A stretch of 26,378 nt of DNA, taken from a virus. Shown here in pieces: positions 8,654 to 16,131 of the stretch. Made by a program: the position numbers and the translations under genes. Every line of letters begins with the position of its first letter. Position 1 is the stretch's first letter. The stretch is from the IMG/VR virus record IMGVR_UViG_3300034104_003230, positions 1 to 26,378 of that record; one strand, 5' to 3'. The notes under the pieces were generated by a model. It did no database searches, was not told the origin of the DNA, and was given only the letters and a program-made list of their open reading frames with translations.

Positions 8654-9393
8654 TTTAATTTTTTAATGAAGAAGTTAGGTGGCATAGCTGATAGTATTGA
8701 GTATCCGTTTTTATTTCTTATAAATGGTTTTGCCTTCGCTATCATCTCCGGGTCATATACTGTACCTGGCTCTAATCCTATAAACTCTCTATCAAGGTCT
8801 ATTAGAAAAATGAGTCTATATTCATTTGATAAATTGAAAGAACTATGTTCGAACTGATTGTTGAATCCAAAGCAATCACTCCAGTTAACTTCTTGACCAT
8901 GCACTTCTAAAAATATCTCGCCCTCAGGTATAATTAAAGGGATATGAATTCTGACATATTTACCTGATCTATTCTCGGGTCCAGTGTGTCGTTTTAATAC
9001 ACTATTGGGAGCCATTATACTATAATTTGCAATAGGACAATTATCCCCAAACTCTTTTATTAGCTTGTATGCAGTCGGGTATTTAATGGCATGTAAATGA
9101 TTCTCCGGAGTAGTAAAGCTACGTTCTACTATACCATCATGTCTTTCATATCTAAATGCAACTGCCATCCAACTTTCTACACTAGGTTCATACATACCTT
9201 TTTCATTTTTACTAACAATGGTACTTGCAGAATCGTATGGTCTACCTGCTAAGTTAGGAGTACCGTTTTCTTTAACAGCTTGCTCTAATGATTCATATCC
9301 TGCTAAAAATTCTTCAGTAAGTGCTTTCTGAAAACTCATTAGGTAGTCAGCTATGGGTCCTAATTCTTTGCGTGTATATATTGCTTTTGTCAT
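8650..9393 (-). CDS. Asp/Asn beta-hydroxylase-like 2OG/Fe(II) oxygenase, HTG variant (247 aa)
   Basis: This is a close paralogue of the gene at 7889 along its whole length. It carries the canonical family motif KRHTGPEN (H136, G138), RIHIPLIIPEG (R148, H150) and HSSFNLSNEYRLIFLIDL (H183, R193). I chose the ATG at 9393 because it aligns MTKAIYTRKELG with MMQAIYSKKELG of the paralogue. A longer frame from a GTG at 9492 would have to translate through a strong terminator hairpin. No clear ribosome-binding site precedes 9393; a GATAAATA ends six bases before the ATG. The pair forms a two-gene operon between the head genes and the tail fibres, suggesting late expression. The substrate is not known. 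Confidence 0.72.
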   Translation of the reverse strand: MTKAIYTRKELGPIADYLMSFQKALTEEFLAGYESLEQAVKENGTPNLAGRPYDSASTIVSKNEKGMYEPSVESWMAVAFRYERHDGIVERSFTTPENHLHAIKYPTAYKLIKEFGDNCPIANYSIMAPNSVLKRHTGPENRSGKYVRIHIPLIIPEGEIFLEVHGQEVNWSDCFGFNNQFEHSSFNLSNEYRLIFLIDLDREFIGLEPGTVYDPEMIAKAKPFIRNKNGYSILSAMPPNFFIKKLK

Positions 9394-9424
9394 TAGATTA
9401 TTTATCAGAAACTTATAGCCGTAA

Positions 9425-9448
9425 AAAAGAGCACCGAAGTGCTCTTTT
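9425..9448 (-). terminator. Rho-independent terminator with UUCG loop
   Basis: The minus strand reads AAAAGAGCAC-TTCG-GTGCTCTTTT, followed by two more T. It is a perfect 10-bp stem capped by the extra-stable cUUCGg tetraloop. It lies 27 bases past the stop of the 179-aa gene and would end its transcript. The stem is symmetrical, so it may also work on the plus strand. Confidence 0.85.
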
Positions 9449-9475
9449 GTTTCTGTCCATCCTTCGGGTTGATTT

Positions 9476-10015
9476 TTAATCTCTATCGTCACTCATACCT
9501 ACATAATACAATAATGTCAAACCATATATTATACACATTAAGGGTAATCCATAATTAATAAGCAATGCAGGTAAACGCTCATCAGCTAACATACTATTAA
9601 CCATGGAAGGATCATTCACAGGTGTTGACATGATGTGTGCCATAGTATCATAAATTTTATTTAATACTAAGTAAGCACTACCACCTAATACACCTAAACC
9701 ACCGGATATTGTTTTACCCATATTGTTTCCAAAGCCTTCAGAAATACCCGAACCAGCATCTGCTTTAGCTAGTGCTTCAGTTTTTTTCTTAGCTTCTTCG
9801 GCACTTTTACTAGTTTTTAAAATGTTTAACAATTCATTTTTACGACCTTGTGCTTGTTTATATGCTTGTTGTGCTTTAGGAGACGAAGCTAAAAACTTAT
9901 CTAATAAACCTGATACTTTTGATTGTAACCAATCACCTATTCCCTCATCAAGCTGTTGTTGTTCACTTGCTTCATTGATAAGGTCTATATAATTTCTAAA
10001 TAAGTCCGTACTCAT
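9476..10015 (-). CDS. Late protein with C-terminal membrane segment, candidate head protein (179 aa)
   Basis: I do not recognise the family. The ATG at 10015 has a strong ribosome-binding site (AAAGGAAT) and a perfect T4 late element TATAAATA 17 bases upstream, and the gene ends at a strong terminator, so it is a well-formed single-gene late unit. The N-terminus is amphipathic (MSTDLFRNYIDLINEA) and is followed by QLDEGIGDW. A Lys/Ala-rich helical region spans about 45-90, then a Gly-rich stretch (ISGGLGVLGGSAYLVL) and a hydrophobic segment near residues 150-172 (INYGLPLMCIIYGLTLLYYV) before the charged tail MSDDRD. INE (13-15) and LDE (22-24) match the (L/I)xE rule for T4 gp21 cleavage, so a processed internal head or DNA-ejection protein is possible. 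Any other membrane role remains open. Confidence 0.7.
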   Translation of the reverse strand: MSTDLFRNYIDLINEASEQQQLDEGIGDWLQSKVSGLLDKFLASSPKAQQAYKQAQGRKNELLNILKTSKSAEEAKKKTEALAKADAGSGISEGFGNNMGKTISGGLGVLGGSAYLVLNKIYDTMAHIMSTPVNDPSMVNSMLADERLPALLINYGLPLMCIIYGLTLLYYVGMSDDRD

Positions 10016-10031
10016 AATAATTCCTTTAATA

Positions 10032-10039
10032 TATTTATA
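10032..10039 (-). promoter_or_regulatory. T4-type late promoter -10 (TATAAATA)
   Basis: An exact TATAAATA lies on the minus strand, 17 bases before the start of the 179-aa gene and downstream of the gp23 terminator. It is the best match to the T4 late consensus in a proper promoter position in this window. A TATAAATA at 25444-25451 lies inside gp47, so the motif alone is not proof. Confidence 0.62.
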
Positions 10040-10072
10040 CTAGATTGATAAATTATCCAATAAAAAAGAGCA

Positions 10073-10095
10073 CCAAAGTGCTCTTTAGTTCCTTC
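10073..10095 (-). terminator. Rho-independent terminator after gp23
   Basis: The minus strand reads AAAGAGCAC-TTTG-GTGCTCTTT and continues TTTATT. It is a 9-bp perfect stem followed by a T-run, about 50 bases past the gp23 stop. It separates the capsid transcript from the single-gene unit that starts at 10039. Boundaries are good to a couple of bases. Confidence 0.82.
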
Positions 10096-10101
10096 CCGTA
10101 A

Positions 10102-10119
10102 CACAGACCGTAGTCTGTG
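10102..10119 (-). other. Extra-stable hairpin in the gp23 3' untranslated region
   Basis: The minus strand reads CACAGAC-TACG-GTCTGTG, a perfect 7-bp stem closed by C-G around a UACG tetraloop (UNCG class). It lies between the gp23 stop and the terminator and has no T-run of its own. It may protect the 3' end of the abundant capsid mRNA. Confidence 0.6.
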
Positions 10120-10143
10120 ATCTCGAACAAGAAGATTGCTTGA

Positions 10144-11340
10144 TTATTGGAATGTCAAGTTCTGAACAGCGATTTCACCAACATAGTCAGCCGCGTTACC
10201 GAAGCTGGATGCAGTGTTAGTCAATTCGATGTAACCATAACGTGTCATGAATGATACGACTGGTTCGAATGTTGACGGATCTAGAACAACACCAGAACTC
10301 ATCAATGGAATGTATGGGCAATAGAATGCTGCCGCATCAGTCTCAGATGAACCCTTGTATCCAACTAGAACAGGTGTTGTGTCAGGAGCATAAGAGTCAA
10401 CGAAAACTCTCATAGCACCGTTCAATGTACCAACAAACTTAGTGTTTGTAGGAGCTTCGAATGTACCTTCTGTTGTACGTGCAAAAGCAGAAGTAGTTGC
10501 AGATTGCAATACTGTCAATGCCGCAGAAGAAACAACAGCCCAGTTACCTGCGCCACGACGAGTGCGTTGAGCGATCAAGTTAGCAACACGGTTGATAAGA
10601 ACAGCCAAAGCAGCGTGTTCGTCACCAACGTAAGTAGCTGTACCAGATACAGTAGCTTGGTTGTATGTATACTCTGTAGATGCTAGAGTACGTAGAGATA
10701 ACAAGATTTCTTGGTCGATTTCAGCAGTAATTTCTTGTGCTAAAGCGGCCATGATTTCTGCTTCAACGTCAATACCATGTTGGCTTTGAGCGTCTTGAGC
10801 CGCTTCAAATGTCCAACGTGCTTGCAACTTACGTGACTTAGCTTCAACAGCCTGACGCAAGATTTGTACGCTGATTTGCTTACCACCATTGCCTTCTAAG
10901 GCAGCAGTGTTGTTAGCAGTATAGCTTGTTGAAGAACCATCAGCTTGTGGTGTACGTGAATATGCCTGTGCAATCAAGAACGGGCTTAATGCTTCTTGAC
11001 CAGCTGTAACAGAAGTTGCGGCTGCAGAAGTGTCAGTCAATGACTGAGCATAACGTACACGTAATGTGTGGATTTGACCAACTGGGCCGGTCATTGGCTG
11101 AACGCCTACCAATTCGTTAGCGATAACGGTTGGCATAACACGACGGATAACTGGAAGAATCACACGGTTTAATGTAGCGATGTTACCAGCAGTTGTAGTA
11201 CCAGCTGAAGATTCAGCTAATAACTGTTTTTTGGTGTTTTCTAAAATAACACCCATTGTTGAACGGCGAGTTCCTTTTAAGCCTTCTAACAGAGCTTCTT
11301 TGGTCTCGTCCCAACGGCTTTCTAAGAGTACTTTTGACAT
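10144..11340 (-). CDS. gp23: Major capsid protein gp23 (398 aa)
   Basis: Forms the hexamers of the icosahedral head. Recognised by the T4-family signature QRTRRGAGNWAVVSS, then FVGTLNGAMRVFVDSY, GYKGSSETDAAAFYCPYIPL and the end MTRYGYIELTN ... YVGEIAVQNLTFQ. It is shorter than T4 gp23 (521 aa). The N-terminal 45 residues are charged and helical and contain QLLAESSAG; L41-A42-E43 fits the gp21 cleavage rule (L/I)xE, so the mature protein probably begins at S44, matching the T4 pattern of removing an N-terminal scaffold-binding arm. The ATG has a strong ribosome-binding site (TTTAGGAGAAA). It directly follows gp22 with about 30 bases between them. I see no clear late promoter in that gap, so read-through from upstream is likely. 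Confidence 0.96.
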   Translation of the reverse strand: MSKVLLESRWDETKEALLEGLKGTRRSTMGVILENTKKQLLAESSAGTTTAGNIATLNRVILPVIRRVMPTVIANELVGVQPMTGPVGQIHTLRVRYAQSLTDTSAAATSVTAGQEALSPFLIAQAYSRTPQADGSSTSYTANNTAALEGNGGKQISVQILRQAVEAKSRKLQARWTFEAAQDAQSQHGIDVEAEIMAALAQEITAEIDQEILLSLRTLASTEYTYNQATVSGTATYVGDEHAALAVLINRVANLIAQRTRRGAGNWAVVSSAALTVLQSATTSAFARTTEGTFEAPTNTKFVGTLNGAMRVFVDSYAPDTTPVLVGYKGSSETDAAAFYCPYIPLMSSGVVLDPSTFEPVVSFMTRYGYIELTNTASSFGNAADYVGEIAVQNLTFQ

Positions 11341-11371
11341 TTTATATTTCTCCTAAATCTATGTCTTTATT

Positions 11372-12463
11372 TTAAAGCCCTGCCAGACGTTTGATATCAA
11401 TTACGTTATCACGTGCTTCGACTTCAACTTCTTTTTTGGCAGTTTTATTACCAGTTGCTTCTACAATACGTTCCTTGACAATCTTTGTAGATTTGTCAGC
11501 TCCGGTATTCAACACTGCTGGTAAATACTTATCGAAAGTGGCTTGCAACTTAGTTGTTTGCACACCTTCTAGTAAGCTCTGCATTACAGCGGCCTTTTCT
11601 TCGTTTAGAGTAGACAATAGTTGACCCATTGCTTTCTCACGATTAACAGACTCTTTAATAATGCGAACTTCACGTTCCTTACTTTCAACTAACTGTGCAG
11701 TTTGGTTTACTTGTTGTTTAGCTTCTGCTAGTTGAGATTCTTTCTCAGCTAATTTTGCTACTAGTTTGCGAGTTTCAGATTTCTCATTTAAATGAGTAAC
11801 GCTGAATTCACCTGCAAATGCTTCAAATAGTCGGCGACCAAAATTGTTCTCACGAGCAACTTTAATGTCTTCCTTCAATTGAGATAATTCACCCTTTAGA
11901 TGAGATGAGACTACTGTATTCAATCTCTTAGCACTTTCAGCCACAAAACGTGACTTCAATGATTCAAGTTGTTTACGACCTTCTGCAACTAACTTAACCT
12001 TAGCTTCAACTACAGCTTTCTTGTCTTGTGAGAATTCTTTAATCTCACGTGATAAAGCGTGAACAACGAATTGTTCTAACTTCTCTTGACTTTCTTTCTG
12101 AATCTTACGATCACTGCGTAGTTCTTTGATTTCTTCAGCTAGTTTAGTAACCATAAAATCATTGAATTTTGTTGCGGATTCACGTAATTTGTTTTGTGCT
12201 CTTACACGGTCTTCGTTCATTGCAATCTTTTCAGCACGAAATTCTTCAATTTCTTCTGATAGACTGTCTGTAACCATCTTATCAAGGGCTTCAACCATTA
12301 CGACTCTATCGTGTTCGTAACGTTGTGCAAATTCTTCACGTAATTCTGCACGTACTTGTTCTCGGGCTTCATTTAATTTTGTTTCCCAAGCTTCGTTAAG
12401 AGCTTGACCAACATCCTCATTGATTAGTCCACCGTCAAGTAATGGTTTGATAGCATCAAACAT
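11372..12463 (-). CDS. gp22: Prohead core scaffold protein gp22 (363 aa)
   Basis: The major internal scaffold of the prohead, degraded by gp21 during maturation. Nearly all of it is charged coiled coil. The family hallmark NNFGRRLFEAFAGEF is near residue 208, and the protein starts MFDAIKPLLDGGLINEDVG. From about 60 to 205 there are about four imperfect repeats built on (F/M)VVxxLxxEIKEFxxDKK, suggesting growth of the scaffold rod by internal duplication. There are many (L/I)xE sites for the protease. The ATG follows AAAGGGGAA. Its place between gp21 and gp23 is the T4 order. The C-terminal 60 residues (ADKSTKIVKERIVEA ... VIDIKRLAGL) probably contact the capsid protein, an inference from family precedent. 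Confidence 0.93.
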   Translation of the reverse strand: MFDAIKPLLDGGLINEDVGQALNEAWETKLNEAREQVRAELREEFAQRYEHDRVVMVEALDKMVTDSLSEEIEEFRAEKIAMNEDRVRAQNKLRESATKFNDFMVTKLAEEIKELRSDRKIQKESQEKLEQFVVHALSREIKEFSQDKKAVVEAKVKLVAEGRKQLESLKSRFVAESAKRLNTVVSSHLKGELSQLKEDIKVARENNFGRRLFEAFAGEFSVTHLNEKSETRKLVAKLAEKESQLAEAKQQVNQTAQLVESKEREVRIIKESVNREKAMGQLLSTLNEEKAAVMQSLLEGVQTTKLQATFDKYLPAVLNTGADKSTKIVKERIVEATGNKTAKKEVEVEARDNVIDIKRLAGL

Positions 12464-12475
12464 GCTTATTCCCCT

Positions 12476-13111
12476 TTATTTGATTTTCAAGTCTTTGATG
12501 AGGCGCATTACTTCCTCTTTCAAATACTTTTCTACTTTTTTGTCGGTCTGGGCATCTTTTGCAATATCAAGCGTTCTATGACCATGACGCATATTCATCA
12601 TGCCTTCATAGATTGCTTTAGGATATGCATTGGGAGCACTCGGTTGAGCGACAATATCCACAGTGACTATTTCAAAGTCACTGACATGGCCATTCATGTC
12701 GTTCACGTTACCGCTACCTCGACTTGATACACCTAGTTTGACACCACTCTCCAACATAGTAGACACTAACTGTCCCATTGGAGTTGGTAAAATCTTTAGT
12801 TTTCCGAAGCCGTTTGCGCCGTCCATCCACATAGATGTAATCATGTGTGACACACGGTCTAGGTTGATTTTTAAATCATCCGGGTGATCGACTTCACCTA
12901 AGACTGAATAGCCTTCTGAGACTTGTTTGTTAAGAGTTTCAACAGCATTAGTAATTTCGGAAACGGGGTAAACACGCTCATTTGCGTTCTTTACCCCGCC
13001 CTGAATGAAAATCCCCTTCATATAAAGGGATTTTTCTTTGCCTTCACCTGACGACTCAACGACCATGCTAGCACGGTCGAATGTCAGATGTTCTTTGAGA
13101 TACAAAGCCAT
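12476..13111 (-). CDS. gp21: Prohead core protease gp21 (211 aa)
   Basis: Serine protease that cleaves scaffold, capsid and core proteins after (L/I)xE during head maturation. The fold and motifs fit the T4 gp21 peptidase family: MKGIFIQGGVKNANERVYP at the N-terminus, the catalytic His in LGEVDHPDD (H76), the Ser in KLGVSSRGSG (S129 or S130), and a later acidic residue in VTVDIVAQPSAP (D152), a possible third member. Length matches T4 gp21 (about 212 aa). It lies in the T4 order between the core protein and gp22. The last 35 residues are basic and may be an autocleaved tail, an inference. Confidence 0.94.
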   Translation of the reverse strand: MALYLKEHLTFDRASMVVESSGEGKEKSLYMKGIFIQGGVKNANERVYPVSEITNAVETLNKQVSEGYSVLGEVDHPDDLKINLDRVSHMITSMWMDGANGFGKLKILPTPMGQLVSTMLESGVKLGVSSRGSGNVNDMNGHVSDFEIVTVDIVAQPSAPNAYPKAIYEGMMNMRHGHRTLDIAKDAQTDKKVEKYLKEEVMRLIKDLKIK

Positions 13112-13125
13112 TCTCTCAGATCCTA

Positions 13126-13965
13126 TTAGATACGTCTTTTAGCTGGAGTATTACGTGACTCAGCTACTGGGCTACGTACTTTACCTGCTTCGTCTTTAGT
13201 TACTGGCTTAGGTGTAGATTCACCTTTTTCACTAAAGTTGTTCTGAGCAGGAGCATTCTTAAATGATCCAGCACCTTTTACAGACGTTTCACCTTTTGTA
13301 TAAGCATTGCTTGGAGCTTTTGGGCTTGTAGGAACAGACTCAGATGCACCAGAGAATTTAACTGGCTTAGAATCCATACCAGCTTGACCGCTGTTTACTA
13401 AGCTTGGGCTCTTTGTTTGAGCGCCATTGTCACCCATTTGACCATACTTGTTATAAGTTGAGCCGCCGATTTGTTTCATTTGTACGGCTTCCATCATAGC
13501 TTCTTCAGCGCCTTCTTCTTCACCAGCACCAAAGTCGGCCATGCCTTCTTCTTCACCAGCTTCAAAATCGTCAGCACCTTCGTCAGCGTCACCGCCCATG
13601 ATGTCTTCAAACTCAGCCATTAGCTGGTCTAATTTATCTTCTAGGTCAACAACACGGTCTTCTAGACCGCCTTCTTCACCTTCATCGCCTAGTTCTAGCT
13701 CAACTTCTTCACCGTCTTCGTCACCGTCATCAAATTCGATATCGGCTTCGTCATCTTCAGTCATGCCGCCGGCTTCTTCAGCATTGATTTCGTCTAGTAG
13801 ATCACCTACTTGACCGCCCATGCCTTCACCCATTTCATCATCCATCATTCCTTCATAGATTTCGCGGGATTTTTCAACCACGATATCATGGAACAATGCA
13901 CGTGCTTGTTCTTCGTTCTCATTAATGATTAAATTAATAAGTTGTTCAAATTTTTTGTTATCCAT
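13126..13965 (-). CDS. gp67: Acidic prohead core protein, gp67-like (279 aa)
   Basis: The N-terminal 40 residues (FEQLINLIINENEEQARALF ... REIYEGMM) resemble the start of T4 gp67, a small core protein required for head shape. They are followed by a very acidic region (about 40-165), with runs of Glu and Asp such as EFDDGDEDGEEVELELGDEG and a coiled-coil stretch (VVDLEDKLDQLMAEFEDIM). The C-terminal 110 residues are Ser/Lys/Pro-rich and look disordered, ending NTPAKRRI. T4 gp67 is only about 80 aa, so this is a much enlarged version. The position just before gp21 matches T4. The ribosome-binding site TTTAGGAGAAA is identical to that of gp23, implying high expression. Identity rests on the N-terminus, acidity and synteny. 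Confidence 0.75.
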   Translation of the reverse strand: MDNKKFEQLINLIINENEEQARALFHDIVVEKSREIYEGMMDDEMGEGMGGQVGDLLDEINAEEAGGMTEDDEADIEFDDGDEDGEEVELELGDEGEEGGLEDRVVDLEDKLDQLMAEFEDIMGGDADEGADDFEAGEEEGMADFGAGEEEGAEEAMMEAVQMKQIGGSTYNKYGQMGDNGAQTKSPSLVNSGQAGMDSKPVKFSGASESVPTSPKAPSNAYTKGETSVKGAGSFKNAPAQNNFSEKGESTPKPVTKDEAGKVRSPVAESRNTPAKRRI

Positions 13966-14001
13966 TGTTTGTTTCTCCTAAATAGAATGGCTTTGTAGAA
14001 T

Positions 14002-14009
14002 TATTTAGT
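14002..14009 (-). promoter_or_regulatory. Putative late promoter -10 (ACTAAATA)
   Basis: The minus-strand ACTAAATA lies 37 bases before the gp67-like start and just after the terminator hairpin at 14021-14045. The same octamer occurs on both strands between the tape-measure-like gene and gp26. It would drive gp67-like, gp21, gp22 and gp23 as one unit. Confidence 0.48.
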
Positions 14010-14020
14010 GTGTATCATGG

Positions 14021-14045
14021 AAAACAGCACAATAAGTGCTGTTTT
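14021..14045 (-). terminator. Hairpin terminator between the 78-aa gene and the gp67-like gene
   Basis: A 10-bp perfect stem, AAAACAGCAC with GTGCTGTTTT and a 5-base loop. It lies 34 bases past the stop of the 78-aa gene. The plus-strand side has the longer T-run (7 T), while minus-strand transcripts get only the four T inside the stem, so termination toward the minus side may be partial. Confidence 0.65.
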
Positions 14046-14078
14046 TTTACGTTTTCGTTCAGAATAACATTTTTACTG

Positions 14079-14315
14079 TTAAACTGTAGGAGTTTCTGCT
14101 CCGGCGGCGGCTGCAGCCGCACCGTATTGCTCATGAACTTTCTTCATATACTTCTGTTTTTCGTAGTTACGAACATCTAACATCTTTCTTAACTTACGAA
14201 TTTGTTTTAATGTTAGTTTTGTTTTACGGGATTCACGCCACTTAGGCTTGCTGTTATCAGACTCTAAATCTTGATAACCTTGAATTGCCGCATCAAACAT
14301 TTCAAATAATTTCAT
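14079..14315 (-). CDS. Small basic protein in the head cassette (78 aa)
   Basis: I do not recognise a named family with confidence. The ATG at 14315 lies 16 bases after the gp20 stop and gives MKLFEMFDAAIQGYQDLES. A longer frame from 14390 would run back into gp20 and is rejected. The middle is strongly basic (WRESRKTKLTLKQIRKLRKM, then RNYEKQKYMKKVHEQYG), predicted helical, and the end is an Ala-rich tail (GAAAAAAGAETPTV). It has no clear ribosome-binding site; GATAAATA ends six bases before the ATG. T4 has gp67 and gp68 between gp20 and gp21, so it could be a small prohead core protein functionally akin to gp68. The position is suggestive; the sequence match is not shown. Confidence 0.68.
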   Translation of the reverse strand: MKLFEMFDAAIQGYQDLESDNSKPKWRESRKTKLTLKQIRKLRKMLDVRNYEKQKYMKKVHEQYGAAAAAAGAETPTV

Positions 14316-14331
14316 ATTACTATTTATCTTT

Positions 14332-16131
14332 TTACATGCCATTACCAGCAGGTGCGGGTGTTCCACCTGCCATGCCACCTGTTGCCGCATCGCCTACTGG
14401 TCCTGCTACACCACCATCGGGCATTGCTCCTTCTTCAGGTGGAGCTTCCATATCGGCTGCGGTTTGTTCATCTGTTTCTAAGTCTCCAACAGATACACCC
14501 ACACTACGTAAGTCTGAGCCTGCAGGATCGTTATCAGATTCTTTGTTATTTTCTTCACGCCACATAGTTTCGTTCTTAGAAATTTCTTCTTCAGTAAGAC
14601 CTAAGAAACGCTCTAGTGCAAAGCGTTTAGAGATATATGGATACTGTTCAATAGCAGTGAAAGAACTGATACGTGCGGTATCCAACTCACTTTGACGATA
14701 AGCCGCAAAGTTTTGCGGTGGATTGAATGTTAATTGGAATAGTCCTGAATCAATATTGAAGCCTCTCCAACGCAAGAATAATTTGAATTCTTCGTCTAAC
14801 TTCATTGCCATATAGCTTTGAAGACGTTCGCAATATTGATTGAAACGGAACTCTTGAATCATCGCAGTACCAACACGACCGTCACTCAATGGAGTTGTGT
14901 TATCATCTGGACCTGTAGGAAGATAGCTACTTGGTACTCGCAAACCACGAGCTAACCTATTGTTGAAGTAGCGCAAGTCATCAATCTCACCTAAGTTTTG
15001 TCCACCGGGTAGTACCTCAACACTTGATCCTCTGCCATCAGCAGTGACGGGGAAGAAGTAATCTTCGTTCATTGATAATGGGTTGTATGAAGCATCTACT
15101 ACAGATGATCCACCATATACACTAGGAATTCTACGTTGGTGAATTTCGTTTTTAATACGCTCAACGAAAGCCATAGCCATGTGACTTGGCATGTTACCAA
15201 CGTCAATCTTGAACATTCTACGTTCAGGCGCACGTTGTACACGATAGATAAGAACCGCATCTTCTAGTAATTCTTTTTGCTTATAAACTTTAAAGATGTT
15301 TTCTAGTACACTCTGACCAAAGGGCCAGAAACGATCCAGACCTTCTGTCAAACTTAGATGGACTACATGTTTAGCATCTATGGCTGACTCGCTCTGGCCC
15401 AAAGTGAATCGACTACCTGTTGTGTTATAGGGCATACTTGGTGCAGTATATCCACCGCTACCACCTGTACCGCCGCCACCTGTACCACCTAAACCTGTTG
15501 CAGGGTTAGCCGCAAAGTCTGTGTTGGTCTTTTGAGCCGCAGATAAGTTTTGTAAGTTAATGTTAATGTCTTTGATAACATACTGTTCGGGCTTCTTGCC
15601 TTCACTTTCATTAACAATAACTTTGATAATCTTAGTCATGTCAATCCAGTACAACTTAAAGTTCTCTGGATCTCTTACAAATACTTGATCTCCAAATTTG
15701 ATAGTGTTTCTAAAAATCTTAAAAACTCTTGTATCAAACTCGTTTAGTTTACACCACTGTTGTAATTGTGTTTTCAATAATTCAACTTCGTGTTGAGTAG
15801 GTTCTTCTTTGAATTCAAATGCAAACGGTGTTTTGTTGTGTTCATTTTTCTGAGTACTGAACTCAGAGATAATATCTAAGCAAGCGTTAATTTCTGCATC
15901 AACGTCCATCATTTCATATTGATTGTATCGTTCGATACGGTTTGGGTGACCTGTATATACTTCTGGTAATCTACTTCCATAGTTCTTGTACCCAAATTGG
16001 TCATTGTTCCAACCGCCGGTTGGTGACCCATTTTGTCCTGGACTACCATTCCATGCATCAGCATTACTGTTGCCACCTGAGATTGGACTGGATATACCAC
16101 TTCTGTTTAGAAAACGTTTTTTATATGTCAT
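14332..16131 (-). CDS. gp20: Portal vertex protein gp20 (599 aa)
   Basis: Forms the dodecameric portal through which DNA is packaged and ejected. The T4 gp20 core is clear: LTEGLDRFWPFGQSVLENIF, KQKELLEDAVLIYRVQRAPE, RRMFKIDVGNMPSHMA, IHQRRIPSVYGG, NPLSMNEDYFFPVTADGRGS, VEVLPGGQNLGEIDDLRYF and LRVPSSYLPTG. Length is somewhat above T4 (524 aa). The extra length includes a Gly-rich insertion near residues 215-230 (GLGGTGGGGTGGSGG), a Gly/Ser/Asn-rich N-terminus and an acidic then Gly/Ala/Pro-rich tail of about 70 residues, all likely disordered. The gene starts 16 bases after the stop of the tape-measure-like gene. In T4 it is preceded instead by the sheath and tube genes 18 and 19, so the order is rearranged. 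Confidence 0.95.
   Translation of the reverse strand: MTYKKRFLNRSGISSPISGGNSNADAWNGSPGQNGSPTGGWNNDQFGYKNYGSRLPEVYTGHPNRIERYNQYEMMDVDAEINACLDIISEFSTQKNEHNKTPFAFEFKEEPTQHEVELLKTQLQQWCKLNEFDTRVFKIFRNTIKFGDQVFVRDPENFKLYWIDMTKIIKVIVNESEGKKPEQYVIKDININLQNLSAAQKTNTDFAANPATGLGGTGGGGTGGSGGYTAPSMPYNTTGSRFTLGQSESAIDAKHVVHLSLTEGLDRFWPFGQSVLENIFKVYKQKELLEDAVLIYRVQRAPERRMFKIDVGNMPSHMAMAFVERIKNEIHQRRIPSVYGGSSVVDASYNPLSMNEDYFFPVTADGRGSSVEVLPGGQNLGEIDDLRYFNNRLARGLRVPSSYLPTGPDDNTTPLSDGRVGTAMIQEFRFNQYCERLQSYMAMKLDEEFKLFLRWRGFNIDSGLFQLTFNPPQNFAAYRQSELDTARISSFTAIEQYPYISKRFALERFLGLTEEEISKNETMWREENNKESDNDPAGSDLRSVGVSVGDLETDEQTAADMEAPPEEGAMPDGGVAGPVGDAATGGMAGGTPAPAGNGM

Noticed and set aside
9394-9492. N-terminal extension of the 247-aa hydroxylase from a GTG at 9492
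   Set aside because: It would translate through a perfect terminator hairpin, overlaps the 179-aa gene, and has no counterpart in the paralogue.
13541-13813. Ser/Pro-rich plus-strand frame of 90 codons
   Set aside because: It is the mirror of the Glu/Asp-rich gp67-like gene, whose codons read as Ser and Pro on the other strand.
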